From Portulaca oleracea (taxonomy: Eukaryota > Streptophyta > Magnoliopsida > Caryophyllales > Portulacaceae): a DNA stretch of 64,000 bases. The DNA lies in contig CM055881.1 in the NCBI GenBank assembly GCA_029582165.1, positions 25,959,594 through 26,023,593 of the forward strand, read 5' to 3'. The translations under genes and the position numbers were made by a program. Positions 10,357-22,571 of this stretch are shown here, one piece after another. Numbering within the stretch: the first letter of the stretch is position 1; each line of letters begins with the position of its first letter. A model generated the notes under the pieces. It was not told where the DNA came from. It ran no database searches and was given only the letters and a program-made list of their open reading frames with translations.

Positions 10357-13300
10357 TGTAACGCCCCAACCTTAATCACAAGATTAAGACTATACTTAGA
10401 ATCCCAAAACCTGTGATTAGCGCAGCGGAACACCTTAGGTCGAGGCATTACCGCCGTCTCCCAAAAGAGACAAGGCAACAACACCAAAGAGACTTCCAAA
10501 ACCATAAGATAACTTACTAACTTAAAACTTTCACATATACACTTATACAACCCTTGGGTAAAGCATATAAACTTAAACAACCTTTAAAGAGGTCAAATAC
10601 AATGCTTCTTCCTTAAGCATGGGTACTTCAAAACATGCGACTCCCAAGTCGATCAGGATACTTTAACCATGACTACCTTGCTTGCAACACGCGATTACCC
10701 CTGCTTGCCTTTGCCTTTACTTCGGGTACTCGGACCCCCTAAAACAAAACATTAAAAACATTGCGAAAAGTGAGTGGGGAAACACTCAGTACGTAAACCT
10801 CCAACACGTCAAACCGTTCGAAAACGGTTTTAGTGCCGGCATTTAAATTCATTTTGAAAACGGGGAAGGGGTAATAAAACATTAACTTGAAAAGACATGA
10901 ACATAGACTTATACATGAGTAAGAGTAACTTGAGTTCATAAAGAAAGAACCTGTCACATGAACTTAGAAGTAAATACATAAACTTAAGAGTTTTGGGTCC
11001 CCTTTAGATCGATGCAAAGCATCTCGCGCGCGCACGCCCAAACCGATCTGGAGTTTGGATGGGTGACTGCTAGACAGTCAGACACTGGCCAGGTCTAGGA
11101 CACTCTGATCAGGAGCATCTAAAACATAAAGGCTAGCACTTCACGTAACTAGCTAGACATAAACATAGAATCCATAAAATGGGACCAGTTAAAACCATGA
11201 ATAATCATGAAAGCATAAATTAGCATAAATTGTAATCATAAAGCATAACCCATAAACATCTATCATAAACCGTAAACCTTTAACATAAATCGTAAACCTT
11301 TAACATAAACCGTAAACCTTTAACATAAATCGTAAACCTTTAACATAAACCGTAAACCTTTAACATAAACCATAAATATAAACATAAATCGTAAACCTTT
11401 AACATAAACCGTAAACCTTTAGCATAAACCATAAATATAAACATAAATCGTAAACATAAAACATAAATTATAAACATAAAACATAAACCGTAAATATTTG
11501 CATAAACCGTAACCATAAAACATAAATCGTGAACATAAAGCATAAATCGTAAATATAAAGCATAAATCGTAAACATAAAGGAGCGAAGAGTTGGACAATT
11601 CGCGTACCTTGGTTAGACGAAAGCTTTAGCGGAGCCTCGAGCTTGAGATGGCGTGGGCGACTTGGAGACTATAAGGAATTTGTAATAAGAGCGTAGTGAA
11701 ATCGGTGAGGTTCGTGTAATCATACAAAATAGCATACAATACTTAAACTTGTCTCATAAAAGGTAAGAAAGGAAATAAAATTTCAGATTTTAGCAATTCG
11801 CTGTTTCGGCGATAACTTGGGCTAGAAAACTCGGATTTTTGCAAACGAGTACTTTCCGGAATAGGGAAAATCATGACCGACAACTTTGTCAACTGGCCCA
11901 AATGCTAGAAATGAAAGGAAGGGCTCGAAAAATGGCCCGGACAGAAGCAGTGCATGAATAAATTATAAAACGGCTTAAAACTTAGAGTGGAACTCATGGT
12001 GAAAATTGAATAACAATAGAGAAGGTTCATGGCTTATGGGGCATTTCAACCATTGGCTTAAAGGAGCATAGAAATGGAGCACTTGAAGGTTCAATAAAAG
12101 AAACCATTCGATTAGTGAAAACATGAAGAACGTCAGAACGACGGAATTAAGGACAATATCATGTTTATGGATTTTTGAGAAACGATTTTGAATCGATGAA
12201 CGGTAAATTAGATATGAAGAAAGGACGAGCTTATGGTTACTTAGACATAGAGGGACTCAAGTATAACCCTTATTCATCAACAATACTTACTTGGATCTTA
12301 AAACTTCACCGAATTGGCCCATATGAATTGCTAAATTACCTATGATCCTTTAGGAGATAATCCTCAACATCAACCCAACTTAAATTAGCTTAGAAAACTC
12401 ATCCCAACTATCTTGACAACACCACAAAGGTTACAAATTCATAAGAACTCCATAAAAGACCCAATTTACAAATTTTAGGCTAAAAGGCAATAAAAATTCT
12501 GGGCAGAAACTTGTTCCGGACAGCCCTGCTTCCCGGGCTCGTAACTCATACTCCCGACATCGGATGACTACGAATCATATCTTTCCGGAAAGCTTGCAAC
12601 GTGGCCTAAAACTTTCATGTTCACCATAAAAACTAAAGAGGTCTCCAAAGGGATGAAAAACAGCCCTCAAAACACTGACTCAGAATTCGTATATAAAATT
12701 GTACCTTCACGGTTTTGGTCGTAACTCGGGCTATACATGTCGGAAATTCGAAATTCCAAAGCCTATGGTTTGCTAGCACTTTAAGCTATCAAATGGAGTA
12801 GAAATTTGGGCAAAAATCTCACTTTTATAATTCTGTAAATTTTCAGAATTGAAAACAGTAGCTAAAACACTTAAAACTCATCTTTTAATTGGATTTTCCC
12901 ACTCTTAATCATAATAGAACTTAATCAAACTTCAACAAACCTTAAACCACCATATTTCCAGAATATAAACCATGAAAAACTCTTCATCAAAGGCCTTAAA
13001 AATCACATGCATCTATGGATTAAACATAAACTTCACATAATAAACATGTTCTTGAACTCTTGCACAACAATCTCTCTAATTCACCCAAATTAAGCATGAT
13101 AACTCTTAATTTATAATCTCACAACATAAACTCAGCCCTTAAACACTTAGAAACTCATAAGAAATCCACATGCATCACCATTAATTCATCATCCACCATG
13201 AATTCAACCATAAAACCTCACAAACACTTAGAAATATACATGCATACACTTAAAACTTAAACCCTAACTTAACCACAACTTAAATTCATGCTTAAAACTC

Positions 13301-14210
13301 ATAAAAGAGATGAAAAACAACAATAATAACTCAAATTGAAATAGAATTTCAGATTAGAACTTGATAAAATCGAATTAGAGTTTAAGGAGATTACCACTTG
13401 GGGGAGAATTTGAGGAAGAAAACTAAAGAGGAGTGAGGAAGGAGGTGTCGGCCACCACCTGGGGCGGAATAGCCAGTCGTGGAAAAATTGGCCGGAACAG
13501 CCTGGGGACGGCTGGCAGAGATGGCGTGGGAGAGGAGTGAGGAGAGGGAGAGGGAGTGAGAGTGAATATAATCTGATTTGGTAAACAATGAACTAATGGT
13601 CTCATTCCCCTCTATAAATAAACCCTCACTTAATTAAATTACCACCCAATTAAAACATAACTATTAGTAAGAAAAATTAGCTAGGTAAGAATAATTGGTA
13701 ATCAATCCAAATAATTTAACAACATAAAACTTGATAATATAACTTAGTATATAACTCAATAAAATTTCCTTGGGAATAAAATTGAGTAGAATACCAAAAA
13801 TTAAAATCATATAAACTAACTTGATAAAACATACTAATTAAATAATTTGGGGCCATAAAATGTACTTAGGAGGTTCGGGTAGCATAAATCGTAAAAGAAC
13901 GGAATTAAAATTAATATAACCTTCCTCGGTTTTAGACGTAAAAATTTTAGAACATAAAATAAATCAAATAACTTATTGCAAAATACTCATAACCTCAACA
14001 TAATATTCATAAGATAATAATACATAAAATTAACCCACGAACCATCGTCTTGCTCGAGACCTGTCACGCATAAACATACATATAAAGAAAAACGTAATAA
14101 CCAGTATAACAGTAAACGTGTCATAAATAAGGAAATTTTTAATTAGCGTAATTCGGCTAATCATCGAACTTAGTGTCTTAATTAAAACGGGTTTAGGGTG
14201 GGTCGTTACA
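10357..14210 (-). repeat. 5' LTR (3854 bp) of the 8.4-kb element
   Basis: Right copy of the direct repeat, ending TTACA at 14210 followed by the duplicated GAATT. It has the same internal order as the left LTR, including a minisatellite at 11257-11580 and a TATA-like site at 13613. Confidence 0.93.
11257..11580. repeat. 20-bp minisatellite inside the right LTR
   Basis: Same array as at 6652-6975, nearly identical in unit order. It was therefore copied with the LTR rather than expanded separately. Confidence 0.9.
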
Positions 14211-14215
14211 GAATT

Positions 14216-14510
14216 GTCCGAAACCAAGCTTGTTTATCTCGTTTTATCAACCCTAACTCTAAACAACTCCACCCAAGAGTCCAAATTTGACATCCCAACA
14301 CTTACCCGAGACCTTAAGAAATATTCTTAATTTTATAAAAGTAATAAAACCACTATGACCAACCTTGAACTAAGAAATAAGAACAATCTTCCCAAATGAC
14401 CATTTTTACTCAACCTAACCCTAATAACAATAAACAAACCATTTCCATAAGATATCAAAACTTTTATTATCTACAACTCACCTAAACCCCTAATAACACA
14501 GAAAGGATTA
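14216..14510. repeat. continuation of the older LTR after the 8.4-kb insertion
   Basis: Begins where the left fragment (5331-5757) stops. It contains short blocks like those at 45540-45740 (GTCCAAA, CTATG-CCAAC). Homology is weak, and the assignment rests mainly on collinearity with the LTR at 43.8-47.5 kb. Confidence 0.4.
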
Positions 14511-14919
14511 GGTTGTGTTCGGCAGTAACGTTTGGGGTAGCGTTTAGCGTCTTAATCAAGTCAAAATTCTAATTGCATAAATATTAATGTTCGGTAAGCT
14601 AGCGTTTTGAGGAGCGTTTAGCGTCTTAAGGAGCGTTTTGTGAAACGCTAATAAAGTTAACGTTTAGTGTTTAGGATATAGTGTTTCATATTTTCGGTCA
14701 AAAAATACCCTTTGAAAATTTTACTTTTAAAATTATTGATATCCTTTTATGTCAATTCACATTAATCTGTTAATTCAACCGCTAAATTTACCGAACACAA
14801 TTTTAATTTGAACAGTCATCCACTATCCGCTACTTAAACCGCTATCCGCTACGTAAACCGCTATCCACTACATAAAACTCTATCCGCTACCTAAAACGCT
14901 AATTTTGCCGAATAGGGCC
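14511..14919. mobile_element. MITE with TTA target duplication (409 bp)
   Basis: Ends GGTTGTGTTCGGCA and TGCCGAATAGGGCC form an imperfect inverted repeat, flanked by TTA on both sides. The 3-bp TTA duplication points to the PIF/Harbinger (Tourist) group. Near the ends are sub-repeats of the type CCGCTATCCGCTAC. A related fragment lies at 30040-30205. Confidence 0.7.
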
Positions 14920-15301
14920 TTAGTAAAAACAAATAATATGAGTTAACAATAGAACGTTTTTATGAAAAACTCAATAATAATATAATACTCGATCAACTAT
15001 TAAAACTTCAACAAAACCAAACTTTTTATAGGAACCCCATCGTAAACAAAAAAAAAAACTCAAATTTACAAATCACATTTATAAATTTAAAACAAGAAAA
15101 AAATGGTAAAACTATAGTTGTTGGGATACACCCATGAGTAAAATGTCCAACATCGGAAAATTAGTAGAGAGAAAGAACATGGTGTATAAGTCAAGTAGGT
15201 ACTCTTATTAACACCAATTGGTTTTAAGATGGAACTTCACTTAACTTGTGTACCATGGGCCTTGGTTGAAGTGGGCTCCCATCTTGGATCTCCCCAACAA
15301 G

Positions 15302-15314
15302 TGGTATCAGAGCC
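15302..15314 (+). other. primer-binding site of the TRIM
   Basis: TGGTATCAGAGCC lies two bases after the 5' LTR and matches the initiator Met tRNA 3' end. Confidence 0.9.
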
Positions 15315-15576
15315 GATGGTTCGTTCGACTGGGCGCAAGGTGCAGGAAGATGGTACCGTAAAAATCACCATGGACAAGAGCCGCGCACGGCTGGGTCTCC
15401 TGAAGGCGCATAGTTGAGGCATGAGACTCAGGTGGAGTAGGGTGCAGCTTTGTGAAGTAAGGTGCTGCTGAGACTCTTGAGGCAGAGTGGTGGCATGGGA
15501 CTCAGGTGGAGTAGGGTGCGGCTATAATGGGCTTTTGATACTGACTTAAAACCTTGGCAAAAGAGGCTTCCGATCA

Positions 15577-15609
15577 AGGGGGGGGGGAGACTCGTGTGAA
15601 GGGGGAGAT
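15577..15609 (+). other. polypurine tract region of the TRIM
   Basis: G- and A-rich stretch with a run of G, ending in GGGGGAGAT just before the 3' LTR. Confidence 0.8.
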
Positions 15610-15799
15610 TATTGGGATTCATCCCATGAGTAAAATGTCCCACATTGGAAAAGTAAAGAGAAAGGATATGGTGTATAAATTAAGTGGGCTACTCCTCTTA
15701 ACACCAATTGGTTTTAAGATGGAACCTCTCTTAGCTTGTGTGTTATGGGCCTTGGTTGAAGTGGGATCCCGCCTTGGATCTCCCCGACAATAGTAACAT

Positions 15800-16350
15800 G
15801 CATGAAACATAATAACAGTACCAAAAGGGGTAGAGTTTACGGTTTATACGATTCACAAGAACGGTGGATGGGCCTGGAGGCAGCACAAGTGCTCAATGGT
15901 TGTCGTTGGTGGCTGTCGCAGGTGGCAGGAGCTGCGGGTGGTGGAGGCGTGACAATCGAGTCGGCTGGTTGTGCTCAGAACAGAGGGGAAAAAGAGAAAT
16001 CGAAAAGGAGAGGGGGAGACAATTACTAGCCATTTAGGCGGCGGTAGTGGTGAGCGAGGGCGATGGTCGACTGGCCGAGGGCTTTGGTGGCTATAGTCGG
16101 TGGTGACGACGACTGGGTTGATCCAAAAATCGAGAGACATCGGGTGGGAGGCTGCTGCGAAAACAAGGCAACCCGACGCCTTTTTCCAGTAGCAAAACAA
16201 CGACGATGGTGGTGGCTGGTGACCGTGGCGATGGAGTTGGTGGATGGCGGCACGACTCGTGGTCTTCGGCATCACCGTGGTGGTGCTGTTGGAGGTGGTG
16301 CATTCGCTAAAGTGCAACAGAGGAACAAGAGAAAGGTAGGGGGTTGAGGT
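15800..16350. repeat. GC-rich LTR-like segment
   Basis: A locally GC-rich, GGTGG/CGGCGG-rich stretch with many spurious overlapping open frames on both strands. It resembles the GC-rich part of the long LTR at 46590-47040 in composition and in neighbouring phrases (GGGTTTACG/GAGTTTACGG). It is probably the far part of the older LTR that received the three insertions. No real gene is supported. Confidence 0.45.
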
Positions 16351-17550
16351 ACATACTATGCGCTTCGAAGTGATTATTTGTATTTGATTATGCGAACTCG
16401 ATTTTAGGCAACGAGAGTCATCTCAATCTTTAACTCCAATTTATAAGGTTTGTTTTTAATTATAATAAGAAACTCACAATTCAAGTGATGGTTGGAGTTC
16501 TTCAAAGATTTTAAGTCATTTTCCTTAGAAGAGGCAAAGGAGGGGAATACCGCTATTCGTAGAATAAGATTCAACAACATAACCTATTCAACTCCGCATC
16601 AAAGTATTTCAATTGCATTCTACATGGTACAACTCTTCTTTCAAGTGTGTTATTAGCCTCAGTTCATTTCTTGTTACCATCATATTGCAAACTATTTTAT
16701 ATGAAAGATATGACTGGTGAAAAAATATGAAATAATAATGTCCACAGTTGGTTGTAACCTGAAATGAGATTTTGTTACACTTCAAAAAAAAAAAATAGTT
16801 TCTTATTATTTGAGTATTTAAGGCACTTTAGTTTATTAAAAAAAATAATTTTTTACTAAAGACAAGTATAGGTCATTCAAATTGGACCCCTATTACAAGG
16901 ATATCTAATTGGACTCAATAAGTCTTGGTTCATGACTTTGTTAATTTCCATACAAGAACACTTACAAGTCATGAAAATGGATCACATAATCACATAACAT
17001 CGAATATGGAAGGTTTCAATGACACGAAATGAGTTACTAGCTCATTACCTCTTTGAAAATTGAATAGATCCTTTGTGGTTCTAACATAAAATCAGATGAC
17101 AATCATCCAAATGGATTGTATATCTAATTGTATGAGAAGGAATACTTGGTCAATATCAGTGTTAATTTTCAGTAACAATGCATGAGGTGTGAAACCTAGG
17201 AAAAGGTCAAGTGTTCAAGCTAACTAGGGTTGAACTCAACTCAACTTTTTCCTACAATAGAAAAACCTACTATTCAGAACCTCTACTGCTAGTTAGCTTT
17301 AAAAAGACTTAGACCCATAAATGTACATTATATACATTATTAATCCAAAATGTGCCGTCTATTTTCTTTTTAATATAATAAAAATACTCTCCCTACAAAG
17401 AGGCATTCATGTAGAGCATATGTGTATGGCAACATTAATATTCTTATAAACATTTCCTCTCAATTTGATTGTAGAAAGAGTAGAGAAAGAGGCTCAGAGG
17501 TAAAAAGGTAAGCTCTTTGAACTTTCAGCTGGTTCTCTCACCCATCCTCA

Positions 17551-17604
<54 letters not shown>

Positions 17605-18101
17605 TGTTATTATTATTATTATTATTATTATTAATTACTTTTTCCCCCAATGTTTGATTGCATTTCCCTTCTTTTTCTTCTCATGATGCTCTTCATTGAA
17701 TAGCACAATTAAACTTCTTAAATGTAGACTAATTTATATATCAATATGATTCTTAAACATAACTTCTTTTTATTTATCCTTTTTTTTAATGTTTAAAAAG
17801 AGTAAACAACAAGAACATGAATTAGGGTTATGCTTTTGACAAGATTGCTCAAGGATTGTTGGCCGTATACCTTAGAATTTGTGAGTTTGAGAACCCAAAT
17901 CGTGACATATTAAACTTGTATTTCAGTATGTAGATGAATATAGTTTAGTTTGTTCAAATACTATTTAATTATATGAGTAAACTGGGTTCTCAAATTAAAA
18001 AGAAAACAAATTAGCAAGATATATATGAGTTGAGCAATTGTTCATGTGTTTGGTTATGGTGATGATTCAAGATAAACAAAGAAGACATCGATCGGATCGA
18101 A
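16351..18101. other. 5' flank of the MADS-box gene
   Basis: AT-rich DNA without coding signal. The only clear structure is a microsatellite at 17550-17636. An upstream untranslated exon cannot be excluded: a CAG/GT-like pattern lies near 17490-17530, which is common in MADS genes. Confidence 0.5.
17550..17636. repeat. (AAT)n-TTG-(TTA)n inverted microsatellite
   Basis: About 17 AAT units run into about 9 TTA units with a 2-3 base centre. The two halves are complementary and can fold into a hairpin. Confidence 0.95.
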
Positions 18102-21100
18102 ATGGGAAGGGGGAAGATAGTGGTGAAGAGAATAGAGAACAAGATAAGCAGACAAGTAACGTTCTCGAAGCGTAGACAAGGAGTTATGAAGAAGACTAAT
18201 CAACTTGCCATACTTTGTGATGTCCAAATTGGACTCATCATCTTCTCTGCTACTGGTAAACGCCATGTTTACAGTAGCCCTCACTCCAGGTACTTATCCC
18301 TCTATCTCATGTTCATAAACCTTTTATTTGTTTTTCAACATTATTCATAAAGCTTATTTAAACAGGATTATTCCAATTTTATTGGATGTCTCCCAAGAAA
18401 ATATATATAAAGCCTTTTCTATTCTTTTTTTTTTTTTTATTTGAGATCATATTGATTATTCATTCCTGAAGTTTATTTCAAGTTTGGTTTATTTGTTATT
18501 TTTATTCCCTCCCTTCCATATTAATTGTCAAAATTTTGACTTTCACGATCTCCAATATATATTACTTTCTTATTGATAATTTTTTAAATAATGTAATATT
18601 AACAATTACAATATTATACTTTTATGATAGTATTTTTTGTTTCCAGTTCAATGGTGATAATTGTATATAACAACTCATTGTATATATTGAGAAATTTATG
18701 GTCAAAATTTTTGAAATTTAACTGCACGATTTTCAAAGACGACAATTAATATGGAACGGAGGTAGTATAAGCAATGTAGCTAGTTAGCCAGCTATGGCAT
18801 TTCTTGTTCTTAATTCTTATGGATCATATTAATTTTCTGATGTTAGTCCATGTGGTTTTGTAATAATTATTTTTCTTTAGATTTGGCTTAGCTTCAGATG
18901 CACTGGTGATCAAGTGTAGAGATAACTATCGATCATCTAGTTTGACCATAGTTTCATTTGTTTCGGTGCATGTTTGGCCAAACTTTTTGGGAGCTTTTTG
19001 ATGGAAAAAGCTGAAATTATGCCAAACATGAATAATTACTAAAATAACTTCCAATTTTATAGAAATTAAAATTAGCTTCCAAGACCCCCAAAAGTTGAAG
19101 CTACATTATGTAGCTTTTAACTTCTAGCTTCTTGGAAATTACTGAAAAAATTTAAGGAAATTTTTTTTTCCACAAATGTATTTGAACTTTCCTAGAAAAG
19201 AAAATATATGTATTTTCTATTTTTAGGCCCTGTTCTTTTATGCGGTATTTTGCGGAATGGTATGGTGAGGTGTGGTGGAATTGTGGTGCGGGTGTGGTGG
19301 AATTGTGGTAGGTTATTGGTATGTGGGGTAGGTGAGGAGAGAGAATGTAAAAAGTAGAGGAGAAAAGTGAAGAGAGAGAAAAGTGAGGAGAGAAAAAAGT
19401 AATGATTTGCGGTAAAATGTGGTGAGTTGTGGCAAATTGCGGTAGGTTGTGGCACCGCAGTTTGCCAACCGCAGAAAAGAACGGGGCCGTGAGGAACCCT
19501 ATTTTCTTATATTATTTGATTTTTAATTTTTCATATTTATTAGTATAAATATGTAATGCTTGATAATAATATTTTTTTTACTTAGATAGAGTTCAATTAA
19601 ATTATTTCATATAAATTATATAAAAGTTTTGAAGGAATACCACTGGAGGTAATTTTAAAAATAAATAGGAAATAAAATAGTTTAAAGATGGAAACTAAAT
19701 GTGTATTATATTAATTTTTTTTTAGAAAATAGAAATAAAATAGTATAATGAGAAAAATTAAATATATATTATAAATATGTATTATAAATTGTTAACAGTG
19801 AATAAATAAAAAGTATCTAAAACTCAATTTCTAGGTTTTAAAGTAGTAAAAATAAGAATTCATTAGTCAAACACTACTTAATAGTTTCTACCTAAAAAAA
19901 ATACTTTTATAGCATGTACTACTAAACACTTACAACTTTTTAGAGAAATAGTTTCCGTAAAACTGTTCCTAAAACATTATTTTAAAAAACTAGTATCCTA
20001 AAGGTAATGAATACACTCAGTCACATTTGGCTCAAAAAGATTTTATGCGTCTGCAATTTCTCAAGTTTCTACCCTTTTCTCTTAGATGGTTGCGAAAGAC
20101 GATCAAGGGCTTATTTTCACAATTAATTAAATGATCGGGACTATTGCCAAGCATTGAAATTTCCAGATTTTAAGATCGATGACAAATGTTGAGGTACATC
20201 ATTGATAATATTAGAAGAAAAGGGCAGCACAAAAATTACCTATGGATATATCTATCTGCATATATACGTTACTCCAATAAGAGGAAGAACTATGGCCAGA
20301 AATCTTAGAACACCGCAGTGGTGAGGGTGAGTTTTACTCACTGGATGATATGGAAGTAGTGGGACCCACTAAGAGAGTTTGAGTTTGAGTGTTTGCTTTC
20401 CAATGGTAAGGGTGAGGTTGGTTTAAATAAATAAAAAAAAGGTGTAGGCCCTACATGTAATAATTAAATTTTTTAAATAATTTGGTTGTTTTGATTTATT
20501 CTATTTAATTACTTTTACAGAATACATAATAAAACAAATGACTCTATAACAGTCAATAAATTAATATAAAATTATTTTAAAAATATGAAACTATTTATAG
20601 GTGAAAATACAATATAAAAATTTTAAATATGTAAATCAGAAAAATACTCAAACTCAAATTGTGATGAAATTTCCAAATTTATTAAACAAACTTTTGATTT
20701 AAAATTCTAAAAACTAAAGATTGCAATCTTTCAAAAATTAGGAAAGTATTATATTAGCCGTTGGAAAACAAAGATATATTGTCTATCAAACAAAAAAAAA
20801 AAGAAAACAAAGATATATTGAATTTGGAAAGTGGAAACACATTTATGTCGTCACTTATACCTAGGCCCAAGAGTTCACCACAAACTGCCCACATTTAATG
20901 TCGGTTAAGAGCCCAACGTATTCCTTGCCCCATGCAGCGTCCAGAATCTCGGCCCAAAGTCGCCTAAAACGGCGTCATTTCTTCAAGTGAATGCAAAATA
21001 ATAAAAAAAGAAAAAGGCGTCCGAGGCCTCGTCTTCAACCTCGACACGCAAGGGAGAAGCCGAGGGTTTCTTGTCCGCCATTTTCGCCCTGCAGCTGCAC

Positions 21101-22571
21101 TACTCATCTCGACCTCGCCTTGACCTCGCCGGTGACAGGTGTCGTCCACGTCACCCCCGATCTTGCTGCTGCGGAGGCTCTTATACAATTGTGTCCACTT
21201 TTTAATTTATTAAATGCGACATCAATTACTAATTTTTAGGGGTGTCTATATAATATCTGGATGAATTTTGTGCAAAATTTTAATCAACGTTTTAGGTGAC
21301 GGGGTTTAGGCACCATGACGTTTGCCATAGCCTAGATCCGTCAATTGTCCAAGATGAGATTAGGCAATATACACGTAAATCGGTAAATGTATGCATGAGT
21401 GTAATTTATTTGTTAGATAGAGATCATTATTTGAATCCATTTAAGTCCTAATTCTTGATTGTGTCAATATTGCTGGTGATTTGGGGGGAAAAAAGCTTGG
21501 AGCAAACCATAGAGAGGTATTTGAATGTCCAAGGAATCCAACTCCCAGTTCATGATCAAAAACAGGTATGTATCTGATCTTAATTAAACCCAAATTGATA
21601 ACTAAGTGATGAATCACATAGTTAATTAATTAATAAAGTAATTAGTTAAATCTTGTTATGCACCAAGTATAGGAAGAAGAGTTGTATCAAGATCATGTAC
21701 AAGCACTAAGAGAGAAACTGACAAATTGTGAAGAGAAGATGAAACAATACATGGGCCATGATCTGGGTCATCTCCCCCTTGAAGATGTGCATAAACATGA
21801 GCAGCAGCTTGAATCTGCCCTTAACCTTGTTCGAGCTCGAAAGGCACCATTTCCATCCATCTACCTTTTGCTTAAATCACTTTATTGCTTCTTTTGTTCT
21901 CTTCTAATTCTCCCTAAGGGTACTATGAACCCAATTTTGAAATATGTCTGAATTTCTATACTTGCAGAGCCAACTTATGCACCAGCAGCTGGATAATCTT
22001 CACCGAAAGGTTATTCTCAAAGCGGCCCGAAAAGCTGGAAAACAAAAACATTTTCAATTTAATTTTAAGTCGGCTGATGGATTGGCTGAGTGATGATGAG
22101 TTCTAACCCTCTGATATGGTGGTTTGTGCAGGAGCAAATGCTGCAGCTAGACAATGGAAACATGTACCATTGGGTAAGCAGATATTGATTATTAGGACTT
22201 AATTAAATCATGATGTTATAGAAAGAGCAAAGTTTGATGTGGTAATTAAGCAAAGCACATAATAAACATGTGTTAATTGTGTTGTCACTCAGTTGATGGG
22301 AGGGGGACAGGGTGATGAGCAGCAGCAACAGGTGATGGAGCAGCTGTCGTATTATGGGGATCAAGACGAACCCAGTAGCAGCACAGTGCTTCAGCTGGCT
22401 ACCACATCATCTTCTTCCCATTTCTATCCCTTCCATCTACACACAACCCAACTTCAACCCCGGGATTTCGGTAATCTGACCTTCCATGGATTCATATTTC
22501 AAACCCTGATTGAATGAATTCTGCCAATATGTCTCACTTTGACTGACTTCTTGTGTCTTACAGGTCAGTGA
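18102..22571 (+). CDS. TT16: B-sister (TT16/ABS-like) MIKC MADS-box transcription factor
   Basis: Seven exons join in frame to 232 residues: 18102-18289, 21496-21565, 21673-21843, 21968-22009, 22132-22173, 22293-22470, 22564-22571. Exon 1 is the MADS domain ([45 protein letters not shown]) for CArG-box binding. Exon 2 gives [13 protein letters not shown]. Exons 3-5 form the K-box coiled coil ([38 protein letters not shown]). Exon 6 is a Gln- and Ser-rich tail ending QLQPRD. The [11 protein letters not shown] text, 42-bp exons and NMYHW are typical of B-sister proteins, which act in ovule and seed-coat development with other MADS partners. Oddities: exons usually separate (62 + 100 bp) are fused, and intron 3 has a GC donor. 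Intron 1 (3.2 kb) holds several MITEs. Reading through exon 6 to a stop at 22517 is an alternative end. Confidence 0.88.
18505..18765. mobile_element. Stowaway-type MITE in intron 1 of the MADS gene
   Basis: Complementary ends (CCTCCCTTCCATATTAATTG and CAATTAATATGGAACGGAGG) flanked by TA. This is the Tc1/mariner-derived Stowaway pattern. The inner part is AT-rich and non-coding. Confidence 0.75.
19226..19488. mobile_element. Tourist-like MITE (263 bp) in intron 1 of the MADS gene
   Basis: Ends GGCCCTGTTCTTTTATGCGG and the complement of GAAAAGAACGGGGCC. The body is of GTGGTG and GAGAGAGAAAAG type. It is the inverse-orientation relative of the copies at 26461 and 61160. Confidence 0.8.
21844..21967 (+). 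other. GC-AG intron of the MADS gene
   Basis: The conserved K-box boundary ...RARK|SQLM... falls at AAG|GCACC. The next exon starts after TTGCAG. No GT donor close by keeps both the frame and the conserved protein, so the intron must use a GC donor or the base is an error. Confidence 0.7.

Larger units (their letters stand above)
5763..14210 (-). mobile_element. complete non-autonomous LTR retrotransposon with giant LTRs
   Basis: Two near-identical 3.85-kb direct repeats (5763-9615 and 10357-14210), each with TGTAA...TTACA ends, flank 741 bp. The polarity is minus. A primer-binding site TGGTATCAGAGC (initiator Met tRNA) lies 4 bases inside the right LTR, and a purine tract abuts the left LTR. 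The whole is bounded by GAATT duplications. There is no gag, protease, reverse transcriptase or integrase sequence, so the element must depend on another element's proteins. LTRs make up 91% of its length, the reverse of a LARD and unlike a TRIM. High LTR identity implies a recent insertion. The last internal bases keep a palindrome typical of the 3' end of Ty3/gypsy pol genes, which suggests descent from that superfamily. Confidence 0.93.
15119..15789 (+). mobile_element. TRIM-type LTR element (671 bp), complete
   Basis: A 181-bp LTR (15119-15299, TGTTGGGAT...CCCCAACA) is followed at 15302 by TGGTATCAGAGCC, the initiator Met tRNA primer site. About 300 bp of internal DNA follows, then a purine tract and the second LTR (15610-15789, first dinucleotide mutated to TA). 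The element is bounded by ATAGT at 15114-15118 and 15790-15794. It has no coding capacity. The size and structure define a terminal-repeat retrotransposon in miniature. LTR wording resembles common copia-like LTRs that begin TGTTGGGA, but the helper element is unknown. Confidence 0.92.

Noticed and set aside
15853..16347. Overlapping open frames up to 154 residues in GC-rich DNA
   Set aside because: Open frames on both strands reflect GC-rich low-complexity sequence; no domain, no splice structure, and similar DNA occurs inside the long LTR at 46.6-47.0 kb.
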